Origin: Streptomyces sp. NRRL F-525
GTDB taxonomy: Bacteria > Actinomycetota > Actinomycetes > Streptomycetales > Streptomycetaceae
Assembly (NCBI RefSeq): GCF_000716605.1
Contig: NZ_JNXE01000040.1
Coordinates: forward strand, 30,834-94,833
Direction of reading: 5' to 3'
Length of the DNA stretch: 64,000 nucleotides
Shown here piece by piece: positions 35,153 through 44,246 of the stretch (its first letter is position 1; each line of letters starts with the position of its first letter). The translations under genes and the position numbers were made by a program. The notes under the pieces were generated by a model. The model did no database searches. It worked only from the letters and a program-made list of their open reading frames with translations, and had not been told where the DNA came from.

Positions 35153-35443
35153 ATGCGTCACTACGAGGTGATGGTCATCCTCGACCCCGATCTGGAGGAG
35201 CGCGCTGTCTCCCCCCTGATCGAGAACTTCCTCTCCGTCGTCCGTGAGGGCAACGGAAAGGTCGAGAAGGTCGACACCTGGGGCCGTCGTCGTCTCTCGT
35301 ACGAGATCAAGAAGAAGCCCGAGGGCATCTACTCGGTCATCGACCTGCAGGCCGAGCCTGCGGTCGTCAAGGAGCTCGACCGCCAGATGAACCTGAACGA
35401 GTCGGTCCTCCGGACCAAGGTCCTCCGCCCCGAGACCCACTGA
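35153..35443 (+). CDS. rpsF: 30S ribosomal protein S6
   Basis: A 96-residue protein, [26 protein letters not shown], with the family block [25 protein letters not shown]. It pairs with S18 on the small subunit platform. AAAGGAGGTGG is a near-ideal ribosome binding site and fixes the ATG. It opens the conserved rpsF-ssb-rpsR-rplI operon. Confidence 0.97.
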
Positions 35444-35520
35444 GCATCTAGCTCAGCTGATCTCGGGATTCGAGTAGCAGCACCAAGCAGCCAGCAGCAA
35501 ACCCGCCGAGAGGTTCCCCC

Positions 35521-36132
35521 ATGGCAGGCGAGACCGTCATCACGGTCGTCGGCAATCTTGTCGACGACCCCGAGCTGCGCTTCACCCCGTCCGGTGCGGC
35601 GGTCGCGAAGTTCCGTGTCGCGTCCACTCCCCGCACCTTCGACCGCCAGACGAACGAGTGGAAGGACGGCGAAAGCCTCTTCCTCACCTGCTCGGTCTGG
35701 CGTCAGGCGGCGGAGAACGTCGCCGAATCGCTCCAGCGAGGCATGCGCGTCATCGTGCAGGGCCGGCTGAAGCAGCGGTCCTACGAGGACCGTGAGGGCG
35801 TCAAGCGCACGGTCTACGAACTGGACGTCGAAGAAGTCGGCGCCAGCCTGCGCAGTGCCACGGCCAAGGTCACCAAGACCGCCGGTGGCGCTCGCGGTGG
35901 CCAGGGCGGCGGCTTCGGCGGTGGCGGTGGTGGCGGCCAGGGTGGCGGCGGCTGGGGTGGAAACTCCGGCGGCGGTCAGCCGGCCGGCGGCGCTCCCGCC
36001 GACGACCCGTGGGCCACCGGCACTCCTGCCGGTGGAAACCAGGGCGGCGGCGGTGGCGGTGGCTGGGGTGGAAACTCCGGCGGCGCCAGCGGTGGCGGCG
36101 GTGGCGGCTACTCGGACGAACCCCCCTTCTAG
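35521..36132 (+). CDS. ssb: Single-stranded DNA-binding protein
   Basis: 203 residues. The N-terminal OB fold (1 to about 115) begins [25 protein letters not shown] and includes [20 protein letters not shown]. The linker, residues about 122-195, is almost entirely Gly with Asn/Gln/Trp/Ser ([13 protein letters not shown] repeats). The acidic tip YSDEPPF is the conserved partner-binding tail. It protects ssDNA during replication and recruits repair proteins. It lies between rpsF and rpsR, as in most actinobacteria. The long Gly-rich linker is characteristic of streptomycete SsbA-type proteins. Confidence 0.97.
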   Translation: MAGETVITVVGNLVDDPELRFTPSGAAVAKFRVASTPRTFDRQTNEWKDGESLFLTCSVWRQAAENVAESLQRGMRVIVQGRLKQRSYEDREGVKRTVYELDVEEVGASLRSATAKVTKTAGGARGGQGGGFGGGGGGGQGGGGWGGNSGGGQPAGGAPADDPWATGTPAGGNQGGGGGGGWGGNSGGASGGGGGGYSDEPPF

Positions 36133-36189
36133 ACCCTCGGGCCGAGGGTGGGTCGTACCCACACTTCTTGATCACACAGGAGATACACC

Positions 36190-36426
36190 ATGGCGAAGCC
36201 GCCTGTGCGCAAGCCGAAGAAGAAGGTCTGCGCATTCTGCAAGGACAAGGTCCAGTACGTGGACTACAAGGACACGAACATGCTGCGGAAGTTCATTTCC
36301 GACCGCGGCAAGATCCGTGCCCGCCGCGTGACCGGCAACTGCACGCAGCATCAGCGTGACGTCGCCACGGCTGTGAAGAACAGCCGTGAGATGGCGCTGC
36401 TGCCCTACACCTCCACCGCGCGATAA
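36190..36426 (+). CDS. rpsR: 30S ribosomal protein S18 (Cys-containing, zinc-binding form)
   Basis: 78 residues, [20 protein letters not shown], with the S18 core [26 protein letters not shown]. The CAFC pair plus the later Cys and His (GNCTQHQ) form the zinc-ribbon (C+) type. Streptomycetes typically also carry a Cys-free S18 paralogue elsewhere, controlled by Zur. AGGAG lies 10 bases upstream of the ATG. Confidence 0.96.
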   Translation: MAKPPVRKPKKKVCAFCKDKVQYVDYKDTNMLRKFISDRGKIRARRVTGNCTQHQRDVATAVKNSREMALLPYTSTAR

Positions 36427-36444
36427 GGGAAGGGTGACCGACTA

Positions 36445-36891
36445 ATGAAGATCATCCTCACCCACGAGGTCTCCGGCCTCGGTGCCGCGGGCGACGTCGT
36501 CGACGTCAAGGACGGTTACGCTCGCAACTACCTGATCCCGCGGAAGTTCGCTATCCGCTGGACCAAGGGTGGCGAGAAGGACGTCGAGCAGATCCGTCGC
36601 GCTCGCAAGATCCACGAGATCCAGACCATCGAGCAGGCCAACTCCGTGAAGGCCCAGCTCGAGGGTGTCAAGGTCCGTCTGGCCGTCCGCTCCGGCGACG
36701 CCGGTCGTCTCTTCGGTTCCGTCACCCCGGCCGACATCGCTTCGGCGATCAAGGCTTCCGGTGGCCCCGAGGTCGACAAGCGCCGCATCGAGCTGTCTGC
36801 CCCGATCAAGACCCTGGGCGCCCACGAGACGTCCGTGCGTCTGCACCCCGAGGTTGCCGCCAAGGTCAACATCGAGGTCATCGCAGCCTGA
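36445..36891 (+). CDS. rplI: 50S ribosomal protein L9
   Basis: 148 residues, [36 protein letters not shown], which contains the L9 N-terminal signature. A long connecting helix follows (about residues 40-75), then the C-terminal RNA-binding domain. It is the last gene of the rpsF operon, 18 bases after rpsR, and is closed by a strong terminator at 36915-36948. Confidence 0.97.
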   Translation: MKIILTHEVSGLGAAGDVVDVKDGYARNYLIPRKFAIRWTKGGEKDVEQIRRARKIHEIQTIEQANSVKAQLEGVKVRLAVRSGDAGRLFGSVTPADIASAIKASGGPEVDKRRIELSAPIKTLGAHETSVRLHPEVAAKVNIEVIAA

Positions 36892-36914
36892 TCGCTGCAC
36901 TCGGCACAGCTGAG

Positions 36915-36948
36915 AGAGGGGCCGCACCCGTTGGGGTGCGGCCCCTCT
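36915..36948 (+). terminator. Terminator of the rpsF-ssb-rpsR-rplI operon
   Basis: Perfect 15-bp stem AGAGGGGCCGCACCC with loop GTTG, 24 bases past the rplI stop. Confidence 0.88.
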
Positions 36949-37046
36949 GCTGTGTCCGGGACTGTGAGACACGGCCTGTGCGCTGTGTCCGGGACGCGCG
37001 GGACATGGTCCGCGTGGTGCGTTCCGGACGGCTCTACGGCACTCAT

Positions 37047-37060
37047 GTTTCACGTGAAAC
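37047..37060. promoter_or_regulatory. parS: parS site (perfect)
   Basis: GTTTCACGTGAAAC, flanked by CAT/ATG, in the convergent rplI-MATE gap. Confidence 0.95.
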
Positions 37061-37075
37061 ATGGCAGTGCGCGGT

Positions 37076-37089
37076 GTTTCACGTGAAAC
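37076..37089. promoter_or_regulatory. parS: parS site (perfect)
   Basis: GTTTCACGTGAAAC, 29 bp from the previous site and 2 bases from the MATE stop codon. Confidence 0.95.
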
Positions 37090-37091
37090 GG

Positions 37092-38429
37092 TCAGCGGGT
37101 CGCGCCTGTGACGACCCAGCGGCCTGAGCGGGCGCGCAGCAGGAGGGTCAGCATGCGCACCGTCATCATCAGGGTCATCGCTCCCCAGACTGCGGTCAGG
37201 CCGCCTCCGAAGGTCGGTACGAGCAGCGCCGCCGGTGCGAAGACGGCCAGGGTCACCAACATCGCCCCGGCGAGGTACGGCCCGTCTCCCGCGCCCATCA
37301 GTACGCCGTCCAAGACGTAGACGACACCGCAGATCGGCTGGGAGAGCGCCACCATGATCAAGGCGGGCAGGGCGGTGTCCTTGACGGTGGGGTCGCTGGT
37401 GAACAGAGGGAGGAAGAGCGGGCGGGACAGGATCACCAGGAGACCGAGTACCACTCCGACGGCGATCCCCCACTGCACCATGCGACGGCATGCTGCTCGG
37501 GCACCCGTTGGATCGTCCGCGCCGAGGTAGCGGCCAATGATGGCCTGGCCTGCGATGGCTATGGCGTCGAGTGCGAAGGCCAGCAGGGACCACAGGGACA
37601 GGATGATCTGGTGTGCGGCGATGTCGGCGTCCCCGAGGCGGGCCGCGACGGCCGTGGCGATCAGGAGGATCGCTCTCAGGGAGAGCGTGCGGACGAGGAG
37701 AGGTGCGCCGGCCTGGGCCGAGGCTCGTATCCCTGCGGTGTCCGGACGGAGGGAGGCACCGTGTCGGCGGGCTCCGCGGACGACCACGACGAGATACACG
37801 GCAGCCATGCCCCACTGGGCGATGACGGTGCCCCAGGCGGAACCGGCGATGCCGAGGCCGGCGCCGTAGACGAGTCCTACGTTGAGGACGCCGTTGGCGA
37901 CGAAGCCTGAGACGGCGACATACAGCGGTGTCTTGGTGTTCTGCAGTCCGCGGAGGACTCCGGTGGCGGCCAGGACGATCAGCATGGCCGGGATGCCGAG
38001 GGAGGAGATCCGCAGATAGGTCGTCGCGTAGGGGGCGGCGGTGTCCGAGGCGCCGAAGAGATCGATGAGGGCGGGTGCCGAGGGGAGGACGACGGCTATG
38101 ACGGTGGCGCCGATCAGCAGAGCGAGCCAGATGCCGTCCATGCCCTGGCGGATGGCGGCCTGGAGATCGCCCGCGCCGACGCGTCGGGCGACGGCCGCCG
38201 TGGTGGCGTAGGCGAGGAAGACGAAGACGCTCACGGCTGTCGTCAGGAGGGCGGACGCCACTCCGAGTCCGGCGAGTTGTGCCGTGCCGAGGTGGCCGAC
38301 GATCGCGCTGTCGGCCATGACGAAAAGGGGCTCGGCGACGAGTGCGCCGAAGGCCGGGACGGCCAGCATGACGATCTCTCGGTCGTGCTGTCGTCGGGTG
38401 GCCCTGGTGGCCGCGGGAGCCTGTGTCAT
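37092..38429 (-). CDS. MATE-family efflux transporter (DinF-like)
   Basis: 445 residues from ATG at 38429; a GTG 6 bases earlier (38435) is also possible, and neither has a clear ribosome binding site. Twelve membrane segments form two repeats. FGALVAEPLFVMADSAIVGHLG at the first helix matches the DinF branch of MATE exporters. Later landmarks are GVLRGLQNTKTPLYVA and ALDAIAIAGQAIIGRYLG. These proteins export organic cations and drugs using Na+ or H+ gradients; the substrate is unknown. It is divergent from dnaB and convergent with rplI. Confidence 0.88.
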   Translation of the reverse strand: MTQAPAATRATRRQHDREIVMLAVPAFGALVAEPLFVMADSAIVGHLGTAQLAGLGVASALLTTAVSVFVFLAYATTAAVARRVGAGDLQAAIRQGMDGIWLALLIGATVIAVVLPSAPALIDLFGASDTAAPYATTYLRISSLGIPAMLIVLAATGVLRGLQNTKTPLYVAVSGFVANGVLNVGLVYGAGLGIAGSAWGTVIAQWGMAAVYLVVVVRGARRHGASLRPDTAGIRASAQAGAPLLVRTLSLRAILLIATAVAARLGDADIAAHQIILSLWSLLAFALDAIAIAGQAIIGRYLGADDPTGARAACRRMVQWGIAVGVVLGLLVILSRPLFLPLFTSDPTVKDTALPALIMVALSQPICGVVYVLDGVLMGAGDGPYLAGAMLVTLAVFAPAALLVPTFGGGLTAVWGAMTLMMTVRMLTLLLRARSGRWVVTGATR

Positions 38430-38617
38430 GAGCACTAATCTAATCGTCCACAGGTAAGAGATGCAATTGCTTTGTGACCCTTACCTCTGATCTCGCCTCG
38501 TGTCCTCTCGTGCACTGTTCGAAGCGATCTTGGTCCGATGTGGAAAGTTTTTCTTCTGCACAGCCGGTGGATGGGAAAGATGCAGGTCAGATCGGTTACG
38601 GCAGAAGTGGGGAGGTC

Positions 38618-38706
38618 TTGTTCACAGGCCTGTCCACCGGGTCGTGCACAGGTTTTGGCGGGTTCTCCACAGCATCCGGGCCGTCGTCCACATGGCCTGT
38701 GGATAA
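38618..38706. promoter_or_regulatory. DnaA-box cluster upstream of dnaB
   Basis: DnaA-box-like nonamers in 90 bp: TTGTTCACA (38618-38626), CTGTCCACC (38630-38638), TTCTCCACA (38663-38671), TCGTCCACA (38684-38692) and TGTGGATAA (38698-38706, a perfect complement of TTATCCACA). Such a density outside oriC suggests DnaA control of dnaB or DnaA titration. Confidence 0.6.
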
Positions 38707-38888
38707 CCAGATTGGCTGACGGTGCCCACAGGCCTACGGTGGACCGGTACCCGCCCCGTCCGTCGGACCGAGAACCATCACAAAACCGACGCGCCCGTAC
38801 CGGAGTTGGGCGCTTCATTTGTCAGTGCCGTGCCGTAGAAATAAGGGGCACGGCGAGGTCCGCTCGACGGACGGGAGGAGGTGGCTCG

Positions 38889-40367
38889 GTGAGTATTTCC
38901 GAGCCCTTGGACGACCCGTGGGCCGAGAGCGGTCCCAGTGATCGTCTGCCCGCTTCCCGACGACGAGGTGACGGAGGCCGCGGCCGGGACGAACAGCACG
39001 ACCGCGGCAGGGAGGGCGGCGAGTGGGAAGGCGCGGGTTCGGCCTTCGAACGCGTACCGCCGCAGGATCTCGATGCCGAGCAGTCCGTGCTCGGCGGCAT
39101 GCTCCTGTCCAAGGACGCCATCGCCGACGTCGTCGAGGTCCTCAAGGGCCACGACTTCTACAAGCCCGCGCACGAGACGATCTACCAGGCAATCCTCGAC
39201 GTCTACGCCAAGGGCGAGCCGGCCGACCCGATCACCATCGCCGCCGAACTCACCAAGCGCGGTGAGATCAACAAGGTCGGCGGCGCATCGTATCTGCACA
39301 CCCTCGTCCAGACCGTGCCCACGGCGGCGAACGCCGAGTACTACGCGGAGATCGTCCACGAGCGCGCCGTCCTGCGCCGCCTGGTCGAGGCGGGTACCCG
39401 CATCACCCAGATGGGATACGCGGCCGACGACGACGTCGACGAGATCGTCAACCGGGCCCAGGCCGAGATCTACGCGGTCACCGAGCAGCGGACCAGCGAG
39501 GACTACCTTCCGCTCGGCGACATCATGGAGGGCGCGCTCGACGAGATCGAGGCGATCGGCTCACGCAGCGGAGAGATGACCGGTGTGCCCACCGGGTTCA
39601 CCGACCTCGACTCGCTCACCAACGGGCTGCACCCGGGCCAGATGATCGTCATCGCGGCCCGTCCCGCCATGGGTAAGTCCACACTCGCGCTCGACTTCGC
39701 TCGCGCGGCGTCGATCAAGAACAACCTCCCGAGCGTCATCTTCTCCCTCGAAATGGGGCGCAACGAGATCGCGATGCGTCTGCTGTCCGCCGAGGCCCGC
39801 GTCGCCCTGCACCACATGCGCTCCGGCACCATGACCGACGAGGACTGGACGCGACTGGCGCGACGGATGCCCGAGGTGTCGTCCGCGCCGCTCTACATCG
39901 ACGACTCCCCGAACCTGTCGATGATGGAGATCCGCGCGAAGTGCCGTCGGCTCAAGCAGCGCAGCGACATCAAGCTGGTGATCATCGACTATCTGCAGCT
40001 GATGCAGGCCGGTGGCTCCAAGCGCCAGGAGAGCCGTCAGCAGGAGGTCTCGGACATGTCCCGAAACCTCAAGCTGCTGGCGAAGGAGCTGGAGGTCCCG
40101 GTGATCGCGCTCTCGCAGCTGAACCGTGGTCCCGAGCAGCGCACGGACAAGAAGCCGATGGTGTCCGACCTGCGTGAGTCCGGCTCCATCGAGCAGGACG
40201 CCGACATGGTCATCCTGCTGCACCGCGAGGACGCGTACGAGAAGGAGTCCCCGCGCGCGGGCGAGGCCGACATCATCGTCGGCAAGCACCGTAACGGCCC
40301 GACGGCGACGATCACCGTCGCCTTCCAGGGCCACTACTCGCGCTTCGTGGACATGGCGCAGACCTGA
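38889..40367 (+). CDS. dnaB: Replicative DNA helicase DnaB
   Basis: 492 residues from GTG at 38889, with GGGAGGAGG upstream. The N-terminal helical domain starts around PPQDLDAEQSVLGGMLLSKDAIADV (about residue 57), preceded by a charged Arg/Asp/Gly leader. The C-terminal RecA-like motor has Walker A AARPAMGKST near residue 257 and KLVIIDYLQLM as Walker B. SQLNRGPEQRTDKKPMVSDLRESGSIEQDADMV is the family H4 and arginine-finger region. It unwinds DNA ahead of the fork. No intein is present. A cluster of DnaA boxes lies 180-270 bases upstream. Confidence 0.97.
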   Translation: MSISEPLDDPWAESGPSDRLPASRRRGDGGRGRDEQHDRGREGGEWEGAGSAFERVPPQDLDAEQSVLGGMLLSKDAIADVVEVLKGHDFYKPAHETIYQAILDVYAKGEPADPITIAAELTKRGEINKVGGASYLHTLVQTVPTAANAEYYAEIVHERAVLRRLVEAGTRITQMGYAADDDVDEIVNRAQAEIYAVTEQRTSEDYLPLGDIMEGALDEIEAIGSRSGEMTGVPTGFTDLDSLTNGLHPGQMIVIAARPAMGKSTLALDFARAASIKNNLPSVIFSLEMGRNEIAMRLLSAEARVALHHMRSGTMTDEDWTRLARRMPEVSSAPLYIDDSPNLSMMEIRAKCRRLKQRSDIKLVIIDYLQLMQAGGSKRQESRQQEVSDMSRNLKLLAKELEVPVIALSQLNRGPEQRTDKKPMVSDLRESGSIEQDADMVILLHREDAYEKESPRAGEADIIVGKHRNGPTATITVAFQGHYSRFVDMAQT

Positions 40368-40452
40368 CCAGGCGGTTGTAGACGGCAGACCCGGTGCCGT
40401 GTCCCGAGAAATGTGCTCGACGTACGGCCGTCCCGCCGGATGGACTGGGGGC

Positions 40453-41838
40453 ATGACGACATCTCAGGACGACTTGCTTCCCGGTACCCGCCGGGCGTTG
40501 TTGCACCGCATCGCCGTGGCCCAGGCCGAGGGGCGGGCGCCGTCGCTGGTCGCGGCGGTGGTGCGGGGCGGACGCGCTGTGTGGCACGGCGCGCGGACTT
40601 CGGTGGACGGGCACGGGCCGGACGAGAACGTGCAGTACAGGATCGGTTCGATCACCAAGACGTTCATCGCCGTCCTGGTCCTGCGGCTGCGCGACGAGGG
40701 TGTCCTCGACCTCGGTGATCCGCTGGAGAAGCATCTGCCGGGCACCGGTGCGGGGGAGGCGACCATCGCCCAACTGCTCGCGCACACCAGTGGGTTGGCG
40801 GCCGAATCGCCCGCGCCGTGGTGGGAGCGGACGCCGGGTTCCCTGCGTCCGGAGCTCCACGATGTGCTGGGCGAACAGCCGCTGCTGCATCCGGTCGGCC
40901 GCCGGTTCCACTATTCGAACCCCGGCTACACACTGTTGGGCGCCCTCGTCGAGGAGCTGCGCGGTGCCCCCTGGGAGGACGTACTCCGGCGGGAAGTGCT
41001 CGAACCCCTGGGCCTCGACCGCACGAGTGCTCAGCCGCAGGCACCGCACGCGGGTGGCTGGGCGGTGCATCCCTGGGCCGACGCACTGTTGCCGGAACCC
41101 GCCGAGGACCTCGGTCTTATGGCGTCGGCCGGTCAACTCTGGTCCACCACAGGCGACTTGGCGCGGTTCGCCGTGTTCCTGGCCCATGGGGACGACCGGG
41201 TCCTGAGTGCGGAGTCCGTGCTGGAGATGCGGACCCCGGCGGCACCGGCGGAGGCTGCCGACGTCATGGACGGTTCCACCTACGGTCTCGGTCTGCAGGT
41301 CCAGCGCCGCGACGGTCGGCTGCTCATCGGCCACGGCGGATCGCTGCCCGGTTTCCTGGCGAGCCTCACCATCAGCCTCGCGGACGACGTCTCGGCGGTG
41401 GTACTGGCCAACTGCACCTCCGGGCCGCTGGTGGCATCGGTGGCCGTCGATCTCGTCCGGATCGTCGCCGAGGCCGAGCCGAGGATCCCCGAACCCTGGC
41501 GCCCGATGCCCGAAGTCGACCTCGAGGCGCTGGAGTTGGCGGGTCAGTGGTACTGGGGCACACACGGTTTCGCCCTACGGCTGACCGCTGACGGCGGGGC
41601 CTCGCTGGCGCCGCTGGTCGGCAACGGGCGCCGCTCGCGATTCCAGGCCAACGGTGACGGAACGTGGACCGGATTGGAGGGTTACTACGCCGGAGAGCTC
41701 CTACGACCCGTTCGGCGCCCGGACGGGTCCCTGAGTCACCTGGACCTCGGATCGTTCGTCTTCACGCGTCAGCCGTACGACGAGAGCGCTTCTGTGCCGG
41801 GTGGGGTGGACCCGGAGGGATGGCGGGGAATCCGCTAG
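40453..41838 (+). CDS. Beta-lactamase-fold serine hydrolase (class C / DD-peptidase-like)
   Basis: 461 residues from ATG at 40453. The family motifs are present: SITK (SxxK nucleophile, residues 66-69), YSN in RFHYSNPGYTLLG, and HGG in LIGHGGSLPGF. There is no signal peptide, so it is probably cytoplasmic, like many streptomycete esterase or amidase-type members. A C-terminal domain of about 90 residues after VDLEALELAGQWYWG resembles the lipocalin-like extension of such hydrolases. Substrate unknown. A parS palindrome follows the stop. Confidence 0.85.
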   Translation: MTTSQDDLLPGTRRALLHRIAVAQAEGRAPSLVAAVVRGGRAVWHGARTSVDGHGPDENVQYRIGSITKTFIAVLVLRLRDEGVLDLGDPLEKHLPGTGAGEATIAQLLAHTSGLAAESPAPWWERTPGSLRPELHDVLGEQPLLHPVGRRFHYSNPGYTLLGALVEELRGAPWEDVLRREVLEPLGLDRTSAQPQAPHAGGWAVHPWADALLPEPAEDLGLMASAGQLWSTTGDLARFAVFLAHGDDRVLSAESVLEMRTPAAPAEAADVMDGSTYGLGLQVQRRDGRLLIGHGGSLPGFLASLTISLADDVSAVVLANCTSGPLVASVAVDLVRIVAEAEPRIPEPWRPMPEVDLEALELAGQWYWGTHGFALRLTADGGASLAPLVGNGRRSRFQANGDGTWTGLEGYYAGELLRPVRRPDGSLSHLDLGSFVFTRQPYDESASVPGGVDPEGWRGIR

Positions 41839-41850
41839 CTAACGCAGTTG

Positions 41851-41888
41851 AGGAGGCGCCATGTTTCACGTGAAACATGGCGCCTCCT
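41851..41888. terminator. 38-bp perfect palindrome with a central parS
   Basis: AGGAGGCGCCAT, parS, then ATGGCGCCTCCT: every base pairs across 38 bp. It lies between a convergent serine hydrolase and a GNAT gene, and would form a GC-capped RNA hairpin on both strands, so terminator function is likely in addition to ParB binding. Confidence 0.65.
41863..41876. promoter_or_regulatory. parS: parS site (perfect)
   Basis: GTTTCACGTGAAAC at the exact centre of the 38-bp palindrome. Confidence 0.95.
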
Positions 41889-41929
41889 GCTGTCTGCGGG
41901 ACCGCTGCGCTCTCCTCGGGGGGAGGTCT

Positions 41930-42382
41930 TCAGAGGGGGAGCTTGAAGCCCACATGCGAGGCGGTGAAGCCGAGGCGCTCGTAGAACCTGTGGGCGTCGG
42001 TGCGCGTGACATCGGAGGTCAGCTGGACCAACTGGCAGTCCTGGCGGCGCGATTCTGCGATCGCCCACTCGATGAGCTGTGTACCCAGGCCGCTGCCCCG
42101 CTCGTCCGCGTGGATGCGTACGGCCTCGATGATCGAGCGTGTGGAGCCCTTGCGGGACAGTCCGGGAATGATCGTGAGCTGGAGGGTGCCGACGACGCGG
42201 CCTTCGCGCACGGCGACGACGAGGTGCTGGTTCGGGTCGGCGGCGAGGCGGTCCAGCGCTGCCAGGTAGGGCGTCAGGTCGTCCGGTGACTCGCGTTGGG
42301 AACCCAGGGGGTCGTCGGCGAGCATGCCGACGATGGCGGGGACGTCCTCGGTGACTGCGGCTCGTATCTCAAGATCTCCCAT
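41930..42382 (-). CDS. GNAT-family N-acetyltransferase
   Basis: 150 residues, MGDLEIRAAVTEDVPAIVGML, with the acetyl-CoA loop in VRIHADERGSGLGTQLIEWAIAES (RGSGLG, near residue 96). It ends DAHRFYERLGFTASHVGFKLPL, the usual GNAT C-terminus, giving a complete single domain. The small size and the G-x-x-L-T/Q-LTIIPGLS segment resemble aminoglycoside-like or peptide acetyltransferases, but the substrate is not predictable. It lies on the minus strand after a MarR gene, about 55 bases apart, possibly in one transcript. Confidence 0.88.
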   Translation of the reverse strand: MGDLEIRAAVTEDVPAIVGMLADDPLGSQRESPDDLTPYLAALDRLAADPNQHLVVAVREGRVVGTLQLTIIPGLSRKGSTRSIIEAVRIHADERGSGLGTQLIEWAIAESRRQDCQLVQLTSDVTRTDAHRFYERLGFTASHVGFKLPL

Positions 42383-42437
42383 GCCTCCACCTTAGGTAGA
42401 GGTGTAGGTGGAGACGTGCGTGCGGTGCGGGACGGGC

Positions 42438-42896
42438 CTATGCGGGCACGTTCATGGACTCCACGACCCGGACCAGTGGCGCGAGTTCGGGGTTCGTGGC
42501 CGCCGCGTCGAGTGCCTCGCGCAGGGCGGTGTCGTTGGTCGGGCGGGCCTCTTCGAGCAGCGCGAGGCCGGCCTCGGAGACGTTCGTGTAGATGCCCCGG
42601 CGGTCGGTCGGGCACAGGTAGCGGGCGAGCAGACCGCGGTCCTCGAGGCGGGTGACCAGTCGGGTGGTGGCGCTCTGGCTGAGGACGACCGCGTCGGCGA
42701 CCTGTCGCATCTGCAGATGCCCCCCGTCACCGTCGTGCTGCCGGCTGAGCACGTCGAGCAAGGAGTACTCGCGCATGCTCAGGTCGTGCTTGGCCTGCAG
42801 GGCGCGCTCGATGTGCGCCTCGATCCTCCCGTGCAGCAAGGAGAGGGCGCACCAGCCCTGGGCGAGGGCGGTGAGTGCGGGGTCCGTCGCTGTCAT
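42438..42896 (-). CDS. MarR-family transcriptional regulator
   Basis: 152 residues from ATG at 42896 with GGAAA upstream. The winged helix lies at residues about 40-105: HDLSMREYSLLDVLSRQ, then MRQVADAVVLSQSATTRLVTRLEDRGLLARYLCPTDRRGIYTNVSEAG, with the MarR wing motif DRR. It is divergent from an MFS exporter, and inverted repeats lie in the 141-bp gap, so it probably represses the exporter and itself until a ligand binds. Confidence 0.92.
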   Translation of the reverse strand: MTATDPALTALAQGWCALSLLHGRIEAHIERALQAKHDLSMREYSLLDVLSRQHDGDGGHLQMRQVADAVVLSQSATTRLVTRLEDRGLLARYLCPTDRRGIYTNVSEAGLALLEEARPTNDTALREALDAAATNPELAPLVRVVESMNVPA

Positions 42897-42948
42897 TGGC
42901 GTTTCCTCCGTCCCGGAGCAGCTGAACCCAGGATAGAGCACAGATGAA

Positions 42949-42986
42949 ATAGTCCGCGCTTGCATATAGCCCGCGTCTGCAACTAT
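42949..42986. promoter_or_regulatory. Inverted repeat in the marR/MFS divergent promoter
   Basis: ATAGT (42949-42953) and TTGCA (42960-42964) mirror TGCAA (42978-42982) and ACTAT (42982-42986), forming a two-part inverted repeat in an AT-rich stretch. It is a plausible MarR operator. Confidence 0.5.
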
Positions 42987-43037
42987 TGTGAACGCACGTA
43001 AGGCGCTCCTGCAATCTTCTGGGAAGGGTACCTCCAC

Positions 43038-44246
43038 ATGCCTCTCGCGCTTCTGGCCCTCGCGATCGGGGCCTTCGGAATCGGAACGACCGAGTTCGTG
43101 ATCATGGGCTTGCTGCCCCAGGTCGCGGGTGACTTCGGGGTCTCCATCCCCACCGCGGGACTGCTGGTCACCGGCTACGCGCTGGGTGTGGTGATCGGCG
43201 CCCCGCTGATGACCGTGCTCGGCACCAAGGTCCCCCGCAAGCGGATGCTGATGCTGCTGATGGGCCTGTTCATCCTCGGCAACCTGCTCTCCGCCGTCGC
43301 CCCCAGCTTCTCCGTGATGCTGATCGGCCGCGTGGTCGCCTCGCTCGCCCACGGTGCTTTCTTCGGCATTGGCTCGGTCGTCGCGGCCGAACTGGTCGCC
43401 CCGGACAAGAAGGCCGGAGCCATCGCGATGATGTTCACCGGACTGACCGTCGCCAACGTCGTCGGCGTCCCGCTGGGCACCCTCGTCGGGCAGTCCGTCG
43501 GCTGGCGGGTCACCTTCGCCATCGTCGCGGGCCTCGGTGTGATCGGCCTGGCCGGTATCGCCAAGCTCGTGCCCGACTTGCCCAAGCCCGAGGGCGTACG
43601 GCTCCGGCACGAACTGGCCGCCTTCAAGAACACCCAGGTCCTGCTCGCCATGGCGATGACCGTCCTCGGCTTCGGCGGCGTCTTCGCGGCCATCACCTAC
43701 ATCGCGCCGATGATGACCCACGTCGCCGGCTTCGCCGACGGCTCCGTCACCTGGCTGCTCGTCCTCTTCGGCCTCGGCATGGTCGGCGGCAACCTCGTCG
43801 GTGGCAAGTTCGCCGACCGCGCCCTGATGCCCATGCTGTACGTCTCGCTGGGCTCCCTGGCAGTCGTGCTCGCGCTCTTCACGGTCACCGCCCACAACAA
43901 GATCGCGGCGGCCGTCACCATCGCCCTCATCGGCGCCCTGGGCTTCGCCACCGTGCCGCCGCTCCAGAAGCGGGTCCTCGACCAGGCACACGGCGCCCCG
44001 ACGCTGGCCTCGGCCGTGAACATCGGCGCCTTCAACCTCGGCAACGCGCTGTCCGCCTGGCTCGGCGGCATCGTCATCGCGGCCGGCTTCGGCTACACCG
44101 CCCCCAACTGGGTCGGCGCCGTCCTCGCCGCGGCCGCCCTCGTCCTCGCGATCCTCTCGGCCGCTCTGGAGCGCCGCACCAGCGCCCGCGGCGCCGTCGT
44201 CGCGGCCGGTACACCGAGCGAGCAGCGGACCGCCGTCCACCACTGA
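43038..44246 (+). CDS. MFS efflux transporter, DHA1 (AraJ/YdhP-like)
   Basis: 402 residues with 12 membrane segments. The opening LALLALAIGAFGIGTTEFVIMGLLPQVAGDFGVSIPTAGLLVTGYALGVVIGAPLMT is highly characteristic of the AraJ/YdhP/Cml-type DHA1 drug:H+ antiporter branch, with the motif-D-like TEFVIMGLLP. GRVVASLAHGAFFGIGS and the LVSLGWRVTFAIVAGL-type motif C region follow. It is divergent from a MarR repressor and followed by a GlcG-like gene, the usual MarR-controlled export module. Substrate unknown. Confidence 0.92.
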   Translation: MPLALLALAIGAFGIGTTEFVIMGLLPQVAGDFGVSIPTAGLLVTGYALGVVIGAPLMTVLGTKVPRKRMLMLLMGLFILGNLLSAVAPSFSVMLIGRVVASLAHGAFFGIGSVVAAELVAPDKKAGAIAMMFTGLTVANVVGVPLGTLVGQSVGWRVTFAIVAGLGVIGLAGIAKLVPDLPKPEGVRLRHELAAFKNTQVLLAMAMTVLGFGGVFAAITYIAPMMTHVAGFADGSVTWLLVLFGLGMVGGNLVGGKFADRALMPMLYVSLGSLAVVLALFTVTAHNKIAAAVTIALIGALGFATVPPLQKRVLDQAHGAPTLASAVNIGAFNLGNALSAWLGGIVIAAGFGYTAPNWVGAVLAAAALVLAILSAALERRTSARGAVVAAGTPSEQRTAVHH

